The position numbers and the translations under genes are program-made. The notes under the pieces were generated by a model, which was not told where the DNA came from, ran no database searches, and saw nothing but the letters and a program-made list of their open reading frames with translations. A DNA stretch of 16,263 nucleotides, taken from Verrucomicrobiota bacterium (GTDB lineage Bacteria; Verrucomicrobiota; Verrucomicrobiia; Opitutales; Opitutaceae). The stretch spans positions 1 to 16,263 of the forward strand of contig JAEZDN010000159.1 in the NCBI GenBank assembly GCA_023433275.1, in the 5' to 3' direction. Every line of letters starts with the position of its first letter. Position 1 is the stretch's first letter. Of this stretch, positions 12,088 through 16,263 are shown piece after piece.

Positions 12088-14244
12088 TCACCGCCCCTCC
12101 ACCCTCACGGCCGCTTTCGCCACTTCCACATCCTTGGCCACCTCCTCGCGTACCAACGCCCAATGAAACAAATTATCCGGGTTCGTATGGAAGAAATTGT
12201 GGTTATAGTGCGTCAGCGGCATGTCGCGGTACAGCGGCCGCGTGATCTTCACCAACTCGTCCCAGTGCCCCACCGCCTGCTCGAGCCGCGCGATCGCCTC
12301 CCGCTTGTCCGCTTCCGGTCCACCCAGCCGATAGCGCAGCAACGCCTCGCCGCCCCGCAGCTTGGCCGCCAGGTGCAAACCCAGCTGCGCCCATGCCTGC
12401 ACGTCGGCGACCTCATAACGCAACGTGGCATTGCCGGCGGTATCGATGCCCGACACCAGGGCGAGCGCCTCCCGACAATCCCGCTCGAGCGCCTCGGCCA
12501 GCGCCGGCGGCGTCACGCGCTCTGGCCCGAACGTCTCTCCCCGCGCCGTCGCTTCCACGTATTCCTTCACCGACACATAAGCCGGATCCATCACCGGCGA
12601 CTCGATCAGTCGGTCGATGCCGATGTACTTCGTGTACTGCCCCTGCAGCGCGAGGAACCCCTCGCCATAAAGCGTGAAGTCCCACCGTGAGTCGTACAGC
12701 GACCCCAGCCGCATCTGCGTGTTCGAGGCCAGCGCATACGCCCGCAGCAGGTTGTCACCTTTCGCCCCGTAGCGCCGGTTGAACTCCCCTTGGAATACGG
12801 AGTCGGGCGTCGCGGGATCGTACATCAACCGCCCCCACAACTGGTAGAACAGCCATTGCCGCTGAAACGCCCATTTCCAATCCACCGGATCCTTAACCGC
12901 CGTGAAATAATCGAGCGCGGGGATGTAGCACTCGGATCCGATGAAGTACCCCCCCACGTAATCCTCGCCCGCGTTCAACGCGATGTGCTGGCGCACGAAC
13001 TCCGGCACGCCCCACCGCAACGCGAAGAAATCCTCGTTCCGAATCATCCAGGTCACCTTGTAGTTGCTGGGCGTCGGCTTGAAATACGTGTCACCCAGCT
13101 TGCCGCCGTGCACCTTCACCAGCTTCGGCGTCGACTGCGGGTGCGACCAATTGAACTTCATCTCCACCCAGATCGGTCCGTCAAAACGATCCCCCAGCTT
13201 CTCCATCGCCGCGCGCGTCACCTGCTCCACCTCGGAACTCGTGCCGCCGGCCGATGACAACCCCGACGAGAACGGCACGCGATGGATCAACTTCACCTTG
13301 CGGTTCGCGTCCAGCATGCCGGCCACGATCACGTCATCCATCCACTTCTGCCGCTCGAGCGGCGTCATGCCCGCCATGCCCTCGCCATGCGACAACCCAA
13401 TGCCGTCGAGATCGGGGTACTCGTTCAACACCTGCGTCACGCTCTCGCGGATGTAACGGCGCACGATTTCCGACGTGTCCCCGTCGACGTAGTAATGCGG
13501 GTAGAAATTCTTCTTCGCCACGCCATGCGCGTCCGCCAGCTCCTTGCTCACGAAGATGCTCCAGTGGACAATGTACGTGTCGAGGCCGCGCTCCTTCGCC
13601 AGGCGGAAGATCCCGCGATAAAGCTGACGCCATTTCTCCTGCTCCCGCTCCGACCACGGGCTCGCCTCCGGGAAATTCCTCGGCCGGACCATGAACGTGA
13701 AAGGGTGCATGTTCCAAAGGCTCACGACGTTGAAGCGGTTCTCCACCATCATGTCCAAAAACGCCTCCCAGTACTTGAGATCCTTCGCCGTGGCGATGTG
13801 CTGGCTCAGCGCCGAGCTTTCGCGATACGTTTCCCACGGCAGGTTGTACTTGATGCCGCGGAACTGCAGCCGCGGCTTTTCCTCCGCCGCCCGCACTTCC
13901 GCCAGCGACGCCCCATTCCGCAACGCATCGGCCAACGCGAGCGTCCCGTAGATCAACCCGCGCCAGTCCCCGCCGTACACCGTGATGACCTTCCCCTCCG
14001 GGATGATCTGAAACGCCTCGGCACCCAGCCGCTCCCGGTGCACCCCGAGGCTGATCAGCCGCTCATACCCCGCCCGTTCCGCGAGCACCTCATGCTTTTG
14101 GCGCACCAGTTCCTCGCCGAGCTTTCGCGCCGCATACGCCGCCTGCGGCACGTCGGCATCATGAAGAATATAAACCCGCTCCGCCCGAAGCGGAAACGCG
14201 TAGCCAATCATGCAGGCGACCAGGACCAGGATGCGGGGTTTCAT
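12088..14244 (-). CDS. Large exported glycoside-hydrolase-like protein
   Basis: A 718-residue protein with a signal peptide (MKPRILVLVACMIGYAFPLRAE, 1-22). An N-terminal alpha/beta domain (about 22-120) ends in GKVITVYGGDWRGLIYGTLALADALR, as in the accessory domains of GH20 and GH67 enzymes (recognition of a bound sugar is inference). EKPRLQFRGIKYNLPWETYR (122-141) then opens a barrel-like domain with YWEAFLDMMVENRFNVVSLWNMHPF (158-182), DLDGIGLSHGEGMAG (278-292), IWVEMKFNWSHPQS (358-371) and YFIGSECYIPALDY (433-446). E288, E361 and E438 are candidate catalytic or sugar-binding residues. The C-terminal part is helical. I cannot assign a known GH family with confidence; substrate is unknown, presumably a polysaccharide or glycoside in the periplasm or outside. 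Confidence 0.75.
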   Translation of the reverse strand: MKPRILVLVACMIGYAFPLRAERVYILHDADVPQAAYAARKLGEELVRQKHEVLAERAGYERLISLGVHRERLGAEAFQIIPEGKVITVYGGDWRGLIYGTLALADALRNGASLAEVRAAEEKPRLQFRGIKYNLPWETYRESSALSQHIATAKDLKYWEAFLDMMVENRFNVVSLWNMHPFTFMVRPRNFPEASPWSEREQEKWRQLYRGIFRLAKERGLDTYIVHWSIFVSKELADAHGVAKKNFYPHYYVDGDTSEIVRRYIRESVTQVLNEYPDLDGIGLSHGEGMAGMTPLERQKWMDDVIVAGMLDANRKVKLIHRVPFSSGLSSAGGTSSEVEQVTRAAMEKLGDRFDGPIWVEMKFNWSHPQSTPKLVKVHGGKLGDTYFKPTPSNYKVTWMIRNEDFFALRWGVPEFVRQHIALNAGEDYVGGYFIGSECYIPALDYFTAVKDPVDWKWAFQRQWLFYQLWGRLMYDPATPDSVFQGEFNRRYGAKGDNLLRAYALASNTQMRLGSLYDSRWDFTLYGEGFLALQGQYTKYIGIDRLIESPVMDPAYVSVKEYVEATARGETFGPERVTPPALAEALERDCREALALVSGIDTAGNATLRYEVADVQAWAQLGLHLAAKLRGGEALLRYRLGGPEADKREAIARLEQAVGHWDELVKITRPLYRDMPLTHYNHNFFHTNPDNLFHWALVREEVAKDVEVAKAAVRVEGR

Positions 14245-14304
14245 CGCCCGCCACTGAAATCCCCACCCCCCGATTTAACAAGAAACAGCTTGGGCCAACG
14301 ATGG

Positions 14305-14326
14305 ACTGCCGCCGCAGCGCGGCAGT
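14305..14326. repeat. Hairpin upstream of the glycoside-hydrolase-like gene
   Basis: An 8-bp perfect stem ACTGCCGC/GCGGCAGT around CGCAGC, 61 bp from the start codon of the minus-strand gene. Confidence 0.55.
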
Positions 14327-14338
14327 GATGCGTCAGAC

Positions 14339-14364
14339 CTGGAGCCACGGCGACCCCGCCGTGG
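14339..14364 (+). repeat. Dispersed hairpin, CTGGAG subfamily
   Basis: Identical over 26 bp to the copy at 9415-9440: CTGGAG, stem CCACGGCG/CGCCGTGG, loop ACCC. The flanks are unrelated. It lies between two minus-strand genes. Confidence 0.8.
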
Positions 14365-14423
14365 TCGTTTCTGAACCCAATAACCCCCTAACCAATAACC
14401 GCGCGGCGGTGCCGCCATCGCGC

Positions 14424-15137
14424 TCAACAAATCACCATCAACCGCGGCTCCCCCGGAATCGTCGCCGGCGCCCGATGCACGCACGGCGGCACCCGACTTC
14501 CCGGCCAGTCCACCGAGATTCGCCACAAATTTCCCACACCAAACGAGTACGGCACTGCGCCCGCCTTCGCCGCATAGTGGAGATCAAAACAATTTTCCCG
14601 CAGGAATTCCGCGAAGCCCTCGTCATCCCCTCCGCCATACTGCTGGAGCAATTCCGCCCGCGTGGCCGGCACCTCCACGCGCCGCACCGCGTCCTCGTTG
14701 CGCAAGCCCTCGCTCGGCGATCCGTGATACGTGCACAACCAAGTGTCCGCTTCCACCGGCGCGCTGTCCGCATGAAAGGAAAACACATCCGTCGCCACCG
14801 CGCCGCCTTCCTCATCCCGCGGATAACCATGAATGCAATTCAACACCGGATCGCGCTCCAGCTCCCGCAGCCGGCGCAAATCATCCAGGATCACCTGGAC
14901 CGCCACCTGTCCAGCGTGACTCAACGGCAACGCGCGCAACTCATCCTCGTCGACGGTCACGATTCCCTCGCCCGCCCCGAGGCGCCTCACGATTTCCCCA
15001 AAATCCCCGGGTAATGTCCGTCCCCAGCACAACGCATTCACGCCTCCTACAAACTGCGCGCCCGCCAGTTCCCCAAACGAGTCCACGCGCCGGATGCCGG
15101 CGTATTCGGGAAAAGCGATCTCTGACGACAACGTCAT
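14424..15137 (-). CDS. Uncharacterised 237-residue protein, possibly DUF1826 family
   Basis: A soluble protein without a signal peptide. The central segment DVFSFHADSAPVEADTWLCTYHGSPSEGLRNEDAVRR (117-153) and the C-terminal PPCVHRAPATIPGEPRLMVI (217-236) resemble, from memory, the FH.D......CTY.G...E.L.....R and HR.P.....R segments of DUF1826 proteins. H122, D124 and H221 are arranged like an H-x-D...H metal site. Whether a metal is bound is inference. It starts MTLSSEIAFPEYAGIRRV. It is followed on the same strand by the exported glycoside-hydrolase-like gene, 179 bp away with two hairpins between, so common transcription is doubtful. Family assignment is tentative; coding status is likely. 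Confidence 0.65.
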   Translation of the reverse strand: MTLSSEIAFPEYAGIRRVDSFGELAGAQFVGGVNALCWGRTLPGDFGEIVRRLGAGEGIVTVDEDELRALPLSHAGQVAVQVILDDLRRLRELERDPVLNCIHGYPRDEEGGAVATDVFSFHADSAPVEADTWLCTYHGSPSEGLRNEDAVRRVEVPATRAELLQQYGGGDDEGFAEFLRENCFDLHYAAKAGAVPYSFGVGNLWRISVDWPGSRVPPCVHRAPATIPGEPRLMVIC

Positions 15138-15184
15138 CCCCCCAGCATCCCTAAATCCGGCCGCCGGTCATCCAAAATCGGCCC

Positions 15185-15211
15185 CTGGAGCGCGGGCGAC
15201 CTCGCCCGCGT
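15185..15211 (+). repeat. Dispersed hairpin, CTGGAG subfamily
   Basis: CTGGAG is followed by the 9-bp perfect stem CGCGGGCGA/TCGCCCGCG with a CC turn. Compared with the 186 copy the arm differs at several positions and each change is compensated on the other side. Confidence 0.8.
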
Positions 15212-15420
15212 CTTTCAACCAATGAAAAATCGCAGATCGGGTCTGTGTTTTTTCGAACGATTCGGAGGGCCTATTCGACCACGTTTCATTCAAACACTTG
15301 GCTCGTCTGCGATGTCCCCACTGTAGCCGAACCCGCGCGCCCCCGCTATCGGAGCGATTCCGGCCGTCCCCTCCGGGAATCCTACTGGGAAGGCACTCTC
15401 AACCCTCAGGCATCCGGTTT

Positions 15421-15465
15421 CAGGTCTCAGGTCTCAGGTCTCAGGTCTCAGGAGGTCTCAGGTCT
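15421..15465 (+). repeat. (CAGGTCT)n heptad microsatellite
   Basis: Four perfect CAGGTCT units (15421-15448), then an interrupted unit (CAGGA, GGTCT) and one more perfect unit (15459-15465). It is preceded by GGTTT, as in the related tract before proC. Confidence 0.9.
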
Positions 15466-15472
15466 CTCCGGC

Positions 15473-15492
15473 GCCGGGTGCCCTCACCCGGC
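15473..15492 (+). repeat. Dispersed hairpin, CCCT-loop subfamily
   Basis: The perfect 8-bp stem GCCGGGTG/CACCCGGC closes on CCCT. The second and third arm positions (CC) differ from the GCGGGGTG and GACGGGTG copies, with matching changes in the other arm. Confidence 0.8.
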
Positions 15493-15597
15493 TTGTCGAC
15501 ATGACTGACACAAATCCAACTGGGGCCACCCTCCGGTCCCCCCGAGCGGCAAATCCCGCAGGAACGCCCGCCCGCTCCCGGGCGTCCAATCTCCACC

Positions 15598-16167
15598 ATG
15601 AAATCAAACCACAATCTTTCCGGCAAACGCGTCGCCATCCTCGTCGCCGATGGCTTCGAACAAGTCGAACTCGACCAACCCCGCGCCGCCCTCGACGCCG
15701 CCGGGGCCAAAACCCAGGTCGTCTCCCCCGCCCAGGGCCAGGTGAAGGGCGTGAACCACGACAAGCCCGCCGCGGGCGCCAAGGTCGACGTCGCGCTCGA
15801 TTCCGCCAAGGCCGAGGATTACGACGCCCTCCTCCTTCCGGGCGGGGTAATGAACCCCGACACCCTGCGCACCGAGAAGAAAGCCGTCGCTTTCGTCCGC
15901 GCCTTCTTCGAGGCCGGCAAACCCGTCGCCGCCATCTGCCACGGTCCCCAGGTTCTTATCGAGGCCGACGTCGTCCGCGGTCGAAAGCTCACCTCGTATC
16001 CCTCGGTCAAAACTGACCTCAAAAATGCCGGCGCGGAGTGGGTCGACGAAGTCGTGGTCGTCGACCACGGCCTGGTCACCAGCCGCAAACCCGACGACAT
16101 CCCCCGCTTCAACGAGAAGATGCTCGAGGAAATCGCCGAGGGCATCCACGCCGAACAGCACGCGTGA
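15598..16167 (+). CDS. PfpI/DJ-1 superfamily protein
   Basis: A 189-residue cytoplasmic protein of the PfpI-like branch of the DJ-1 superfamily. The conserved Glu is E21 (VADGFEQVEL), the nucleophile elbow is AAICHGPQVLIEA with C114 and H115, and LLLPGGVMNPDTLR (78-91) and LVTSRKPDDIPRFNEKML (159-176) are typical. Members have been reported as intracellular proteases, glyoxalase III-type or deglycase enzymes with roles in oxidative or carbonyl stress; the exact activity cannot be read from sequence. Length is normal. Codon 1 at 15598 gives the expected N terminus, with no clear Shine-Dalgarno sequence. A GC-rich hairpin follows 13 bp after the stop codon. Confidence 0.92.
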   Translation: MKSNHNLSGKRVAILVADGFEQVELDQPRAALDAAGAKTQVVSPAQGQVKGVNHDKPAAGAKVDVALDSAKAEDYDALLLPGGVMNPDTLRTEKKAVAFVRAFFEAGKPVAAICHGPQVLIEADVVRGRKLTSYPSVKTDLKNAGAEWVDEVVVVDHGLVTSRKPDDIPRFNEKMLEEIAEGIHAEQHA

Positions 16168-16179
16168 TCCCTGTTCTGC

Positions 16180-16206
16180 GCGCCCGCCCGGTCTCCGCGC
16201 GGGCGC
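16180..16206 (+). terminator. GC-rich hairpin after the PfpI-family gene
   Basis: GCGCCCGC (16180-16187) pairs with GCGGGCGC (16199-16206). An inner CGG/CCG pairing around TCT extends the stem past one mismatch. No T tract follows, so it is at best a weak or Rho-assisted terminator. Confidence 0.4.
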
Positions 16207-16263
16207 CCGTCGGGGCAAGGCACGCGGGAACTACAACCGCCCCGACACAGCCCTTGGCCGTAA

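Larger units (their letters stand above)
15138..15597. other. 460-bp intergenic region with hairpins and a heptad microsatellite
   Basis: Holds the CTGGAG hairpin (15185-15210), an AT-richer stretch with TTTTTT near 15248, a (CAGGTCT)n tract (15421-15465) and a CCCT-loop hairpin (15473-15492). Short frames here encode repeat-derived peptides and no gene is convincing. It contains the upstream region of the PfpI-family gene; I could not fix a promoter. Confidence 0.7.

Noticed and set aside
13282..14328. 348-codon plus-strand open frame over the glycoside-hydrolase-like gene
   Set aside because: It is an Arg/Pro/His-rich shadow, and the minus-strand protein has recognisable domain structure across the same bases.
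15245..15508. Short open frames in the spacer before the PfpI-family gene
   Set aside because: They encode the heptad and hairpin repeats and have no start context or conserved features that I can see.

Overview
The window is GC-rich, by eye about two-thirds G+C, with short intergenic gaps and protein-coding genes on both strands. It looks like chromosomal housekeeping and accessory DNA from a Verrucomicrobiota bacterium, most likely Opitutaceae-like. The evidence is the 52-residue small basic protein typical of the Verrucomicrobia/Chlamydiae side of the PVC group, the short RpoZ beginning MRDEY, a large exported glycoside-hydrolase-like protein, and the style of the intergenic repeats. The lineage is an inference from protein character, not from a marker-gene tree. 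No rRNA, tRNA, transposase, integrase or CRISPR array was seen.

Layout. Bases 232-1952 (minus) carry rpoZ, smpB and thrB. A strong intrinsic terminator follows rpoZ, and smpB and thrB overlap by ATGA. Divergent from rpoZ (plus) come cutA, the small basic protein gene, another strong terminator, an ExoD-family membrane protein gene, an orphan receiver/histidine-kinase fusion behind a perfect palindrome, and proC. Bases 5900-9900 alternate in strand: a LolA-fold exported protein (minus), an unknown 80-residue protein (plus), an Idi/YfcD-type NUDIX hydrolase (minus), a DUF2934 protein (plus), a DUF72 protein (plus) and a GlsB/YeaQ-type membrane protein (minus). Then come an entericidin-like lipoprotein (plus), an unknown exported protein (minus), the 718-residue exported glycoside-hydrolase-like protein (minus), a possible DUF1826 protein (minus) and a PfpI/DJ-1 family protein (plus). 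Apart from smpB-thrB and cutA with its small neighbour, there is little sign of operons. YeaQ-type, entericidin-like and PfpI proteins give the right half a loose stress/envelope flavour.

The most striking content is between the genes. At least 19 short, mostly perfect hairpins recur. They fall into subfamilies with conserved flank and loop but different arms, and the arms change in compensating pairs (for example GACGGGTG/CACCCGTC, GCGGGGTG/CACCCCGC and GCCGGGTG/CACCCGGC, nearly all around the loop CCCT). All twelve copies of the two main subfamilies lie in the same orientation although the neighbouring genes point both ways. Some copies have multiplied locally: three units of a 44-bp tandem array at 10011-10142, a head-to-head pair at 7830-7907, and a duplicated ~100-bp block at 7663/7926. 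Two other repeat types are present: a 7-bp (CAGGTCT)n family near proC and near the PfpI gene, and one copy of a palindromic element ATCCT...AGGAT at 10733-10753. I regard the covarying hairpin family as the best candidate for an undescribed system here.
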